Below, one piece after another: positions 25,728 through 34,068 of a DNA stretch of 64,000 bases. A model generated the notes under the pieces. It made no database searches. It was not told the origin of the DNA and was given only the letters and a program-made list of their open reading frames with translations. Positions within the stretch are counted from its first letter, which is position 1. Each line of letters starts with the position of its first letter. Both the position numbers and the translations under genes were made by a program. The stretch comes from Chitinophagales bacterium (lineage in GTDB: Bacteria; Bacteroidota; Bacteroidia; Chitinophagales; BACL12): NCBI GenBank assembly GCA_020636645.1, contig JACJXO010000004.1, forward strand, positions 124,001 through 188,000. Direction: 5' to 3'.

Positions 25728-26240
25728 TCAGGCTTCACCGCCGGCAGATTCTGTGCGCATACCGCCCAGTTCCTTGTCAATGTAGTAGTTCGCCTTGGGG
25801 TCATTGCCCAGCAGTTTGATCTTGTCAATGACACCGCGGAACAGGGTCTCTTCTTCGTGTTGTTCCATCACGAACCACTGCAAAAACTGGTTTGTACCGT
25901 AATCTTTTTCCTGCAGACTGATATCCACCAGGTTGTTGATGCTGGCGGTCACTTTTTGCTCATGTGCCAGGATGGCCTCGAATAATTCCAGTACGGAACC
26001 GAACTGCAGGGGTGGCTGCTCCAGGGCAGGAGCCTGTGCATGGCCACCGCAGTCGTTCACATAGTGGAACATCTTCATCATGTGCATGCGTTCTTCATCA
26101 GCATGCGCATAGAGAAAACTGGCAATTCCTGCCAGCCCTTTGTGGTCGCAAAAGGAGGCAGCTGATAAATAATAGCTGGAGGCATATCCTTCCATCACGA
26201 TCTGCGCATTGAGCGCCTCTTCCATTTTTTTAGATAACAT
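25728..26240 (-). CDS. ftnA: Non-haem ferritin
   Basis: 170 residues of a four-helix bundle iron-storage ferritin. The ferroxidase residues of bacterial FtnA are present: E17, E50, H53, E94, E126 with Q127 and E130 (EGYASSYY, ADEERMHMM, AHEQKVT, EQHEEET). The protein forms 24-subunit cages and oxidises Fe(II) in the cytoplasm. It is a single gene with its own terminator. The start MLSKKMEEALN is the family's usual one. Confidence 0.95.
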   Translation of the reverse strand: MLSKKMEEALNAQIVMEGYASSYYLSAASFCDHKGLAGIASFLYAHADEERMHMMKMFHYVNDCGGHAQAPALEQPPLQFGSVLELFEAILAHEQKVTASINNLVDISLQEKDYGTNQFLQWFVMEQHEEETLFRGVIDKIKLLGNDPKANYYIDKELGGMRTESAGGEA

Positions 26241-26331
26241 ATCTGGTTCGGTTTTACATACAAGTAACAGCCTGAACAGGAATACGTTCAGACAAGAAAA
26301 ACGCTGGGTGCAATTTAGACTGATTCAACAC

Positions 26332-26496
26332 TCAGGGAGTGGTGAGCGTCTGCATGGTGCTGTTCTCCACGCTGCCGAATTTTGGACAATCGCATTTGTC
26401 ACCGCCCAGGTTGCAACCGGCAACAAGCAGCATCGTGGTCAGTATGACCAGCATAAGAAACGGTTTTCCAATGGTCTTCATACCCGTACTTTTCAT
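26332..26496 (-). CDS. Very small lipoprotein with CDCPKFG motif
   Basis: 54 residues from ATG 26496 (a second in-frame ATG at 26481). Lipobox LVAGC (C28) leaves a mature lipopeptide of only 27 residues, NLGGDKCDCPKFG followed by SVENSTMQTLTTP. A -7-like element TACATTCG lies at 26513-26520. It may be a short anchored peptide of the envelope; function unknown. It is divergent from the glycosyltransferase gene, with 41 bases between starts. Confidence 0.6.
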   Translation of the reverse strand: MKSTGMKTIGKPFLMLVILTTMLLVAGCNLGGDKCDCPKFGSVENSTMQTLTTP

Positions 26497-26537
26497 AGTT
26501 TTATGGCCGAAGCGAATGTACCATTTTTCCTGAACAC

Positions 26538-27644
26538 ATGCCGGCTGAAACAAGCAACAAAACAGTCCTGGTAGCCCCTTTGGACTGGGGACTGGGTCAT
26601 GCAACCCGTTGCATACCGGTCATCCGTGAGCTGCTTTCCATGGGTTGTCATGTGGTCATTGTAACGAGCGGGCGCCCCTTGTTGTTGTTGCAAAAGGAAT
26701 TTCCGGAGGCAGATTTCTATGACCTGCCCTCCTACAATATCTACTACCAGAAGCGGGGCAGTTTTCTGGTCAAACTGACCATACAGCTGCGCAAGATACT
26801 AGGAGGCATCATGCGGGAAAAACGGGTCACCAGCCAGCTGATCGAACAGTATGATCCGGTCATGATCATTTCAGACAACCGCTATGGTGTGCGGAGTAAA
26901 CACGTTCATACGGTATTCATCAGCCACCAGATGATGATCAAGATACCGGGGTCTAAATTCATCGAATGGATCGTCTGGCAATGGCTGAATTTTCAGCATC
27001 GCCGTTTCCATCGCATCTGGATACCGGACGTGGCAGGTGAACCCAACCTGTCGGGCGACCTGTCTCATCTCCACCCGGTACTTCCCAACACCACCTTCAT
27101 CGGCTTGCTGAACAGGTTCTCCGGCGAATACGACACTACCCTGCCACCCAATGATGTGCTTTGCATCCTGTCAGGCCCTGAACCGCAACGCAGCATCTTT
27201 GAGAAAATGATCCTGGAGCAGGCAACAGCCATACGTCGCAAATTCATAATCGTACAGGGTCTTTCAGAAGAGCGCTCCGATCAGTGGGTCTCTGACCATG
27301 TCCGGCTGGTGGCACATGCCGGAGCCAGAAAACTGCACCAGTTGGTGGCAAGTTCACAGATCATCATCTCCCGTGGCGGCTATACTACCCTGATGGATCT
27401 GGCACCCCTTGGCAAGCATTGCATTTTCGTGCCCACCCCGGGTCAGACCGAACAGGAATACCTGGTGGAAGAACTGGCCCGTCATGATCTCTGTGTATAT
27501 CAGGAACAAAAACACTTTGACCTGTTATCGGCTCTCCAACAGGCAGGGTCCATCAGACCCTTTCAGCTGGAAGTGGAGGCCAACACTTTTGTGCCCCAGC
27601 TTCATGCGGAATGGCAGGCAGCCTTACAGCGAAAAATGATGTGA
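26538..27644 (+). CDS. GT-B glycosyltransferase, MurG-like
   Basis: 368 residues, cytoplasmic or membrane-associated. The N-terminal APLDWGLGHATRCIPVIREL contains the glycine-rich GLGHATR loop, and the C-terminal half holds SRGGYTTLMDLAPLGKHCIF and PTPGQTEQEYLVEEL, the nucleotide-sugar site typical of GT28/MurG-type enzymes. Acceptor and donor are unknown. Its 3' end overlaps murI tail to tail by 21 bases. Confidence 0.82.
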   Translation: MPAETSNKTVLVAPLDWGLGHATRCIPVIRELLSMGCHVVIVTSGRPLLLLQKEFPEADFYDLPSYNIYYQKRGSFLVKLTIQLRKILGGIMREKRVTSQLIEQYDPVMIISDNRYGVRSKHVHTVFISHQMMIKIPGSKFIEWIVWQWLNFQHRRFHRIWIPDVAGEPNLSGDLSHLHPVLPNTTFIGLLNRFSGEYDTTLPPNDVLCILSGPEPQRSIFEKMILEQATAIRRKFIIVQGLSEERSDQWVSDHVRLVAHAGARKLHQLVASSQIIISRGGYTTLMDLAPLGKHCIFVPTPGQTEQEYLVEELARHDLCVYQEQKHFDLLSALQQAGSIRPFQLEVEANTFVPQLHAEWQAALQRKMM

Positions 27645-28451
27645 CGCTACAGACTCGCCAAAGAATATCGTGGCGTGGCGATTGAAAGATGCAGGGTCAT
27701 CTGTGGTGAAGAAGGTGCGTTTGCCCGTCTTGCTGCAACGACCAGCCATGTCGGGATGGCGCTCCAGGTAGTCATCCAGCCTTTCTGCCACCACCGGACC
27801 CTGACTCAGCAAGTGGATATGCGGGGGAAGGAAACGGCGTATGACCGGTTCCAGCAGGGGATAGTGTGTACATCCTAAAATGATAGCATCAATGCGGGGA
27901 TCCTGTTCCATCAGCTGCTCTACCGAACGCTGCACGAAGTACTCTGTGCCTGCTCCGTCCAGTTCGTTGTTCTCCACCAGTGGCACCCACATGGGACAGG
28001 CCTGCTGGTGCACTTCCACATGGGGAAAAAATCTTCCGGCTTCGATGACATAAGACGCACTGTTCACGGTACCGTTGGTGGCCAGTACACCTACCTGTCC
28101 GCTATGGGTGAGTTGCCCGATCAGCTCTGTAGTAGGACGGATGACACCCAGTACTCTTTTTCCTGATGCCATGCGGGGAAGGTCCTGCTGCTGGATGGTC
28201 CGGAGTGCTTTGGCTGATGCGGTGTTGCAGGCCAGGATGACCAGCTCACAACCCATGTCGAAGAGGTGGAAGACGCTTTCGCGGGTGAATTCGTACACCG
28301 TCTCGAAGGAGCGGTTGCCGTAGGGGGTGCGGGCATTATCGCCGAAATAGACATAATCATACTGCGGCAACCTGTCCACGATGGATCGCATGACCGTCAG
28401 CCCGCCGTAGCCGGAATCAAAAATGCCGATGGGTGTTGCGCCGAGGTCCAT
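27624..28451 (-). CDS. murI: Glutamate racemase
   Basis: 275 residues. MurI makes D-glutamate for peptidoglycan in the cytoplasm. Catalytic cysteines C75 (LACNTAS) and C194 (LGCTHYPLL) are both present, as are FDSGYGGL (D12-S13), YFGDNARTPYG and GVLATNGTVNS. In related genomes murI follows ompH/bamA directly; here it is on the same strand but separated by a repeat-filled gap of about 670 bases. Confidence 0.96.
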   Translation of the reverse strand: MDLGATPIGIFDSGYGGLTVMRSIVDRLPQYDYVYFGDNARTPYGNRSFETVYEFTRESVFHLFDMGCELVILACNTASAKALRTIQQQDLPRMASGKRVLGVIRPTTELIGQLTHSGQVGVLATNGTVNSASYVIEAGRFFPHVEVHQQACPMWVPLVENNELDGAGTEYFVQRSVEQLMEQDPRIDAIILGCTHYPLLEPVIRRFLPPHIHLLSQGPVVAERLDDYLERHPDMAGRCSKTGKRTFFTTDDPASFNRHATIFFGESVASHHFSL

Positions 28452-28460
28452 AAGGTAAAG

Positions 28461-28489
28461 GTAGTGAGTAGTGAGTATTGGGTAGTGAG
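28461..28489. repeat. Short tandem GTAGTGAGTA-type repeats
   Basis: Three near copies of GTAGTGAGTA directly upstream of murI. Part of the gene-free stretch 28452-29122. The same style of low-complexity repeat appears at 23967 and, as AGTTGGCAGT, at 34000 and 35446. Confidence 0.6.
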
Positions 28490-28553
28490 AAAAGGGTTAT
28501 TGGTATTAGCATATGTTTCCAATTACCGAATAACACCTTGAAAAGAACACGTC

Positions 28554-28786
28554 ATTCCTGAAGCCGACGAAGGAGGCTATCAGGAATCTCTTATCTCATT
28601 TACCGTTCACTCTTATAAACTTTTGGTCAATAGTTCAGTAAGAGATCCCTGCTTTCGCAGGATGACCCGTCCTCCGGAAAAAGTATCGTCAATAACCAGT
28701 AAACCTCCTCAAAGCAATACTATGGACTCAGGACTAATGACTGCAGACTGCTATCAGGAATCTCTTATTTCGGTTACCGTTCACTC
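28554..28786. repeat. Imperfect direct repeats and hairpins upstream of murI
   Basis: A 36-base unit starting CTATCAGGAATCTCTTAT (28577-28612) recurs at 28751-28786 with three differences. The first copy overlaps a stem-loop (ATTCCTGA 28554-28561 with TCAGGAAT 28580-28587), and between the copies lies a second hairpin (28645-28663, ATCCCTGC-TTTC-GCAGGAT). I see no ORF with coding character here. Confidence 0.7.
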
Positions 28787-28805
28787 CTCCAGAGCGAATT
28801 GTCAT

Positions 28806-28829
28806 CCCCTGCCTGCCGGCAGGCAGGGG
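28806..28829. repeat. 24-bp perfect palindrome
   Basis: CCCCTGCCTGCC followed directly by its reverse complement. The same arms recur, 13 bases... apart from a 12-base spacer, at 28933-28964. Reads as a small REP-like palindromic element. Confidence 0.8.
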
Positions 28830-28932
28830 CTTCTTTCTGAAGAATGAGGGAAGAATGCCAGGATCTGGATTCACACTATGCGAGAAATAAATACTTGCAA
28901 GTCAGACCCCGGCATTGTTCGTTCCTCACAAG

Positions 28933-28964
28933 CCCCTGCCTGACTGCAATCACGCAGGCAGGGG
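28933..28964. repeat. Second copy of the CCCCTGCCTG palindrome
   Basis: CCCCTGCCTG (28933-28942) and CAGGCAGGGG (28955-28964) around a 12-base loop; same arms as 28806-28829. Confidence 0.75.
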
Positions 28965-29013
28965 GGTGACAAATACTTTAATTAAAAGAGGGATAATAAT
29001 GCAGCAAAATCAA

Positions 29014-29041
29014 ACAGGTGCGGGTATAAACCCGCACCTGT
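29014..29041 (-). terminator. Terminator of the uppS-bamA-ompH transcript
   Basis: Perfect 12-bp stem (ACAGGTGCGGGT / ACCCGCACCTGT) with a 4-base loop; on the minus strand it is followed by TTGATTTTGC. It lies 82 bases after the ompH stop. Confidence 0.75.
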
Positions 29042-29122
29042 CATGCAATGCATCTGTTATGCAATCTGAAACTTGTTTCGCTTCCGGACCAAAGACCACA
29101 AACAAAAAACCAACAAACACTC

Positions 29123-29647
29123 CTACTTCCCACCCGGGGTCACACCGAGAATACGGAGCACATCATCGCTTCTGTCATTCTTCTCATCAGCAAAGAGTAC
29201 AGTGGTGCTGTTGGCCTTGTCAAAGATGAAATCATAGCCGCGTTCCTTGGCCAGTTTTTCAATGGCAGCATATACTTCGTCCTGGATCGGCTTGACCAGT
29301 TCTTCCCTTTTCTGAAAGAGCTCTCCTTCGTAACCAAATTTTTCTTTCTGGTAATCTTTCATGGCCTTTTCTTTGGCCTCGATCTCCTGGATACGCTGCT
29401 TCTTGACCTCTTCAGTCAGGAGGTACTGTTCATTCTGAAACTTGCGGTACAGGTCTTCAATTTCCTTCTGCTTCTTGGTGATCTCTGCACTCCATTGTTT
29501 AGAGATCTCATCCACCTGTTTCTGGGCTTCTTCAAAAGCAGGAATGTTACCAAGAATATAATCTGTGTTCACATAGGCGAAGCGCTGCGCAAAACTGCTG
29601 CCGGCTGTGGCCAGCAGAACCAGGAGTACAAGTAATGACTTTTTCAT
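29123..29647 (-). CDS. OmpH/Skp-family periplasmic chaperone
   Basis: 174 residues with signal peptide (SLLVLLVLLATAGSSFA). The N-terminal strand QRFAYVNTDYILGNIP is the family hallmark, followed by two long charged helices (coiled-coil tentacle, ~40-130) and a C-terminal strand around DFIFDKANSTTVLFAD. Skp-like trimers hold unfolded outer-membrane proteins and hand them to the Bam machine; the gene is 11 bases after bamA, as expected. Confidence 0.92.
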   Translation of the reverse strand: MKKSLLVLLVLLATAGSSFAQRFAYVNTDYILGNIPAFEEAQKQVDEISKQWSAEITKKQKEIEDLYRKFQNEQYLLTEEVKKQRIQEIEAKEKAMKDYQKEKFGYEGELFQKREELVKPIQDEVYAAIEKLAKERGYDFIFDKANSTTVLFADEKNDRSDDVLRILGVTPGGK

Positions 29648-29658
29648 ACGATCTCTTT

Positions 29659-32307
29659 TTATTCAGGTTCAAACCCTAATACCACGGTGAACTTGCCGTT
29701 GTTGACAATGTAGTTGAATACACCTGTTGACGGCACCAGCTCTCCCGGTAGTTTCTCGTCAAATCTTATGCCATAATCCAGACCAAGCAATCCAAACATA
29801 GGCAGCCATGCCCGCAAACCCACGCCCACACTGCGTTTCACATCAAACGGATTGAACTCGTTAAAACTTGACCAGAGGTTTCCTGCTTCTGCAAATGCAT
29901 GTGCAGAGATGGTTGCACTCGGATTCAGACTGATCGGGTAGCGAAGTTCCAGGGTGTACTTGGTAAAGATGGGTTCGGTGCGGGCGGTGCTGAATCCGGA
30001 AGCCACATTGAAGATCTCATACCCACGCAAAGCAATGATGTCTGTTCCGTAGAAGTTGAAATTGGTAATGCCATCGCCACCCAGCTGGAAGCGTTCGAAA
30101 GGAGATATCCCGATATCCTTGTTGTAGTATCCCATCAGACCGAATTTGGCTGCTGAACGGAATACCAGCTTACCTACCACAGGTGTGTACCAATCGGCAG
30201 TGAAACGCCACTTATGGTACTCAATAAATTTATACTTCTCTGTGTTCTCCAGTCCGTCATAATTCTTCTCATTGAGCAAGCTGTATGGTGGTGTGAACTG
30301 TACACTGAATGTGATATTGCTACCGCTGGACGGGAACTGCGGATTGTTGACAGAACTTCTGGACAGCGTCTCCTTGATGCTGATGTTGTGCGAGTTGCCA
30401 TTCTCGATGATGAAACCTTCATACTGATCGAGCTGGTACAGCTGGTAACTAAAGGTGCTAACCAGGTTGAAATAGTCATCGGGGAATTTCAGACGAATGC
30501 CATAACCCACAGAAGCACCGTTGGTAGTAAAGCTTCCTTCCAGGGTGGTGAAGTCGGCATCGTCGTTATCGGCGAAGAAACTTCTGTAAGCCGACAGTGA
30601 CAGGGAGTTCGGTTTCTTGCCACCAAGCCAGGGCTCCACGAATGCGAAGTTATAAGACTGGTAACGCCTTCCGTTGGTGTTCACCCGGATAGAGAGGGTT
30701 TGTCCATCGCCACTGGGCACCGGACGCCAGGCTTCTTTCTTGAATACCTGACTCATGCTCCAGTTGTTGAACACGATACCAGCCTGCAGCACCACACCAC
30801 CAAACACACCTCCTGCATAACCGGCACTGAGTTCAAGCTGATCTGACGGTTTCTCTACTACAGTATATTCAATATCGACGGTACCATCGGCCGGATTGGG
30901 AACCGGATTGATACCGATCTGTTCCGGATCAAAATAACCCAGCCTGGCGATCTCACTCTGAGAACGAATGAGTGCCGAACGACTGAATTTCTGTCCCGGG
31001 TAAGTGCGTAGTTCCCTCCGCACCACGTGCTCTTTCGTCTTGGTGTTTCCCTTGATGATGATGTTGTTGATGGTAGCCTGCGCTCCTTCCTGGATGCGGA
31101 TCTCCAGGTCTATGCTGTCTCCCACCACGGCCACTTCTACCGGATTAAGCTGGAAGAAGAGGTAACCATCGTCCATATAGAGTGAGGTCACGTCGCCATT
31201 CACCGGGTCATAGCGCAGTTTTTGTTCCAGTAACTGCTGGTTATAGATATCGCCGGGTTTGATGCCAAGAATGGAATCCAATCGTCCTTCACTGTACTTG
31301 GCATTTCCCCGCCAGCTGATGTTTCGGAAATAATATTTGTTGCCCTCTTCCACATACAGGTCGATGCGCAGGTTGCGGTCGTCCACGTAATAGACCGTGT
31401 CTTCCACGATACGGGCATCGCGATAACCTTTGGCATTGTAAAGTGCTATGACCTGTTTCTTATCTGCCGATAAATTTTCAGGCATGTATCGGCTGCTGTT
31501 GAAGATGCGCAGTGATGCACGATCACTCACATAATCGCGGATGCTGTTTACAGACAGGTTGGAGAGTATGTAAACGGGATTGTAATTCGGTTCAGGAGCT
31601 TCGGGATCCTGGTACTTGGGACGCAACTGTGTCTTGACCCGGGTGTCTTTCATAGTAGCCCGCAGCTTACGGTCGCTGATCTCTTCGTTGCCATAAAAAA
31701 CGATGTCGCTGATGCGGGTTTTCGGCCCTTTGACCACGTCTATATACATGACCACCCAGTTCATCTGGCTGGTGTCTGGTTTGGCATAGACCTCTACCGT
31801 TGTAGAGAGGAAACCCTTATCTGCAAAGTAATCTTTGATCTTGGTCTCAATATCCTTGCGCACAAAATCAGTGTAAGGTGTACCGCGAACGATCTCGATC
31901 TTTTCTACAATGTCATCTTCTTCTGCCTTGCTCAGACCATCAGGAGAATACTTGCTGATGCGGGGCAGCTCATCCAGCTGAATGACCAGAAAGACCTGAT
32001 TGCCCACGATCTTTTCTGCTTCAATGCGGATGTTGCTAAAAAGGCGCAGCTTCCAGAGGTTCTGAATGGCACGGCTGGTTTCATCGCCGGGAACGTTGAT
32101 CATCTGACCGACAAACAAACCCGAGCGGGCCACCAGGCTTCTTTCATCCAGGGTCACAATGCCTTCCACCCGGATACCGGCTATCTCCAGTTCTTTCGGC
32201 TGGGCAAAATCTATGGCAGTGGTGTCTTTTCCGAGGTTGGTTTGCGACATGGCGCTCAGGCCCGGCAACAGCAGCAGCATCAAAGTGATTGGTCGCAGTA
32301 GTCTCAT
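29659..32307 (-). CDS. bamA: Outer-membrane assembly factor BamA
   Basis: 882 residues. Signal peptide (LMLLLLPGLSAMSQ), five POTRA domains (~40-480; e.g. LEIAGIRVEGIVTLDERSL, PKTRISDIVFYGNEEISDRKL, INNIIIKGNTKTKEHVVRRE), then a 16-strand barrel (~490-882) with the L6 motif as LRGYEIF and the C-terminal strand GKFTVVLGFEPE. BamA inserts beta-barrel proteins in the outer membrane and is essential. ATG overlaps the uppS stop (ATGA). Confidence 0.96.
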   Translation of the reverse strand: MRLLRPITLMLLLLPGLSAMSQTNLGKDTTAIDFAQPKELEIAGIRVEGIVTLDERSLVARSGLFVGQMINVPGDETSRAIQNLWKLRLFSNIRIEAEKIVGNQVFLVIQLDELPRISKYSPDGLSKAEEDDIVEKIEIVRGTPYTDFVRKDIETKIKDYFADKGFLSTTVEVYAKPDTSQMNWVVMYIDVVKGPKTRISDIVFYGNEEISDRKLRATMKDTRVKTQLRPKYQDPEAPEPNYNPVYILSNLSVNSIRDYVSDRASLRIFNSSRYMPENLSADKKQVIALYNAKGYRDARIVEDTVYYVDDRNLRIDLYVEEGNKYYFRNISWRGNAKYSEGRLDSILGIKPGDIYNQQLLEQKLRYDPVNGDVTSLYMDDGYLFFQLNPVEVAVVGDSIDLEIRIQEGAQATINNIIIKGNTKTKEHVVRRELRTYPGQKFSRSALIRSQSEIARLGYFDPEQIGINPVPNPADGTVDIEYTVVEKPSDQLELSAGYAGGVFGGVVLQAGIVFNNWSMSQVFKKEAWRPVPSGDGQTLSIRVNTNGRRYQSYNFAFVEPWLGGKKPNSLSLSAYRSFFADNDDADFTTLEGSFTTNGASVGYGIRLKFPDDYFNLVSTFSYQLYQLDQYEGFIIENGNSHNISIKETLSRSSVNNPQFPSSGSNITFSVQFTPPYSLLNEKNYDGLENTEKYKFIEYHKWRFTADWYTPVVGKLVFRSAAKFGLMGYYNKDIGISPFERFQLGGDGITNFNFYGTDIIALRGYEIFNVASGFSTARTEPIFTKYTLELRYPISLNPSATISAHAFAEAGNLWSSFNEFNPFDVKRSVGVGLRAWLPMFGLLGLDYGIRFDEKLPGELVPSTGVFNYIVNNGKFTVVLGFEPE

Positions 32308-33053
32308 GGTTTCATTGGTAGTTGTTCGCTGATCTTTCCGAAACGACGCTCTCTTTGTTGAAAGCTGTGGATAGCCAGCAGCAGTTCTTCTTTATCAAAA
32401 TCAGGCCAGAGGGTCTCTGTAAAATAGAACTCCGCATAGGCACTTTGCCAGAGCAGGTAGTTGCTGATACGGTATTCGCCGGAAGTACGGATCACCAGTT
32501 CCGGGTCGGGAATATCAACTGTATAAAGATGGCTGGCGATGGTTTGTTCATCTATGGTATCCGGATCCAGTCTGCCTTCGGCCACTTCTTTCCCCATGGC
32601 CTGCATGGCAGCAGCCAGTTCAGAGCGGCCGCTGTAGCTCAGAGCCAGTACCAGGTTCAGTCCGGTGTTGCCGGCGGTCAGGCTGATAGCTTCCTGCAAT
32701 TCATTCACACAATCTTCCGGCAGCGAACCGGTATTGCCTATGGTACGGATGCAAACATTCTGGCTATTGAGCTCTGGTGTCTCCTTTCTGATGGTGCGCA
32801 CCAGCAGCTCCATCAGGGCATTCACTTCTTCAATGGGTCGCTTCCAGTTCTCTGTGCTGAAGGCATAGAGGGTCAGGTATTCCACACCCAGTTCTGAGCA
32901 GGCTTCCACCACCTTACGGACGGATTCAACGCCCTGGTGGTGGCCATAAATGCGGGCCCGGCCGTGTTGCTTCGCCCAGCGCCCATTCCCATCCATGATG
33001 ATGGCAATGTGGCGGGGAATGGAAGCATGTTGTTCAGCCGCTGGTTCAGACAT
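32304..33053 (-). CDS. uppS: Undecaprenyl diphosphate synthase (cis-prenyltransferase)
   Basis: 249 residues. Family blocks: HIAIIMDGNGRWAK (catalytic Asp), GHHQGVESVRKVV, YAFSTENWKRP, LSYSGRSEL, DPELVIRTSGEYRISNYLLW and the C-terminal WPDFDKEELLLAI. The enzyme makes the C55 carrier lipid for peptidoglycan and polysaccharide. Four-base overlap with bamA; 27 bases after the DUF6089 gene. Confidence 0.96.
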   Translation of the reverse strand: MSEPAAEQHASIPRHIAIIMDGNGRWAKQHGRARIYGHHQGVESVRKVVEACSELGVEYLTLYAFSTENWKRPIEEVNALMELLVRTIRKETPELNSQNVCIRTIGNTGSLPEDCVNELQEAISLTAGNTGLNLVLALSYSGRSELAAAMQAMGKEVAEGRLDPDTIDEQTIASHLYTVDIPDPELVIRTSGEYRISNYLLWQSAYAEFYFTETLWPDFDKEELLLAIHSFQQRERRFGKISEQLPMKP

Positions 33054-33080
33054 GGTTCAAAGGTACGAATTACGGCAGGC

Positions 33081-33941
33081 TCAGAACTTCTTGCCGCCGC
33101 CCGGCATGGGGCATTTGAGGTTGACAATGGAATAACTCAGGAAAGCACCTGCATAGACGTAGGCATCATTATGCAGGGCATCGCCCCGCTGACGGCCACC
33201 GCCGCCAATGGGCTGGATATCGGATAACTCGGCAGAACGATCAGCCAGGGCCACCGCGAGGTCGCCGTTTGGCTGAATAGCCAGCAGGGCAGGATCGAAA
33301 TAGACCGAGCTTACATCATCGAGGTAATCGGTGAACAGTTTATGCCAGTTCAGTTCCACACCGAAGGTAAAATTCTTGCTCAGGGCCACCTTGAAACCAC
33401 CCCCTAACGGGACAGCCACCTGATAGCGATAATAGGGATCCAGGCCACTTAGTTCCTCTGCATTCTGACCTTCGGTACCCAGGGGCTGGAGGTCTATCCA
33501 CTGCCCATCATAATAAGCCTGGGGGTTGAAATGATAGAGTGCGAGGCCGGCAAATACGAATGGGCTGAACCATTCATTCTTTTTGGTGCGGCTCAGGGAA
33601 AAGAAATTGAGCTCCATGCGGCTGGCCACTTCCCACAGACCGGTACGGTAGCTCAGGTTGCGGGTCTGCTGGAACAGATCGTCGCTGATGGCATCCTCTC
33701 CATAGGTGGAACCGAAAGCTCCGCCGATGTACCAGGCCAGGCGGGTATTGAAATTATGCCTGTAGAACATGCCAAAGGCCGGTTCTGCAAACTGGATGCT
33801 TTTACGGGAGTTATTGATGTCTCCAAAAGAATGGCCCATACCTCCCCAGAAACCAATTTCGTGTTGCTGGGCAGAGGCGGTCAGCGGCATGGCCAGAAGC
33901 CATCCCAAACCCGTGATACATATGGCTTTGAGTACTTTCAA
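33081..33941 (-). CDS. DUF6089-type outer-membrane protein
   Basis: 286 residues. Signal peptide ends near TASAQQ; the mature start HEIGFWGGMGHSFGDIN and following YRHNFNTRLAWY, aromatic alternating strands (NEWFSPFVFAGLALYHFNP, SKNFTFGVELNWHKLFTDYLDDVSS split across strands) indicate a small barrel. DUF6089 proteins sit between nadK and uppS in many Bacteroidota. The only sensible start is TTG at 33941: the first in-frame ATG falls inside the signal peptide's end. A TAACTTTG promoter element is 9 bases upstream. Confidence 0.82.
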   Translation of the reverse strand: MKVLKAICITGLGWLLAMPLTASAQQHEIGFWGGMGHSFGDINNSRKSIQFAEPAFGMFYRHNFNTRLAWYIGGAFGSTYGEDAISDDLFQQTRNLSYRTGLWEVASRMELNFFSLSRTKKNEWFSPFVFAGLALYHFNPQAYYDGQWIDLQPLGTEGQNAEELSGLDPYYRYQVAVPLGGGFKVALSKNFTFGVELNWHKLFTDYLDDVSSVYFDPALLAIQPNGDLAVALADRSAELSDIQPIGGGGRQRGDALHNDAYVYAGAFLSYSIVNLKCPMPGGGKKF

Positions 33942-33949
33942 AAGAGGAG

Positions 33950-33957
33950 CAAAGTTA
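33950..33957 (-). promoter_or_regulatory. -7 promoter element of the DUF6089-uppS-bamA-ompH unit (TAACTTTG)
   Basis: Perfect TAnnTTTG match 8 bases before the TTG start. It lies between the gene and the IS element, so the downstream operon should still be transcribed although the IS separates it from nadK. Confidence 0.6.
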
Positions 33958-34068
33958 CGTAACCGAAGGGATATAACGGGGGTGAAAGGGGGATATTGTC
34001 AGTTGGCAGTGGGCAGTTGGCAGTTAATACAATGTAGCGTCCTGAATACGGTTGACAGTTTTGTAAAG

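Noticed and set aside
28452..29013. Repeated units before murI as a CRISPR array.
   Set aside because: Unit lengths and spacings differ, the units are palindromic or imperfect, and there are no cas genes in the window.
29659..29998. Possible second ompH-like gene as seen in other Bacteroidota.
   Set aside because: Only one OmpH/Skp gene is present; bamA occupies the sequence directly upstream.
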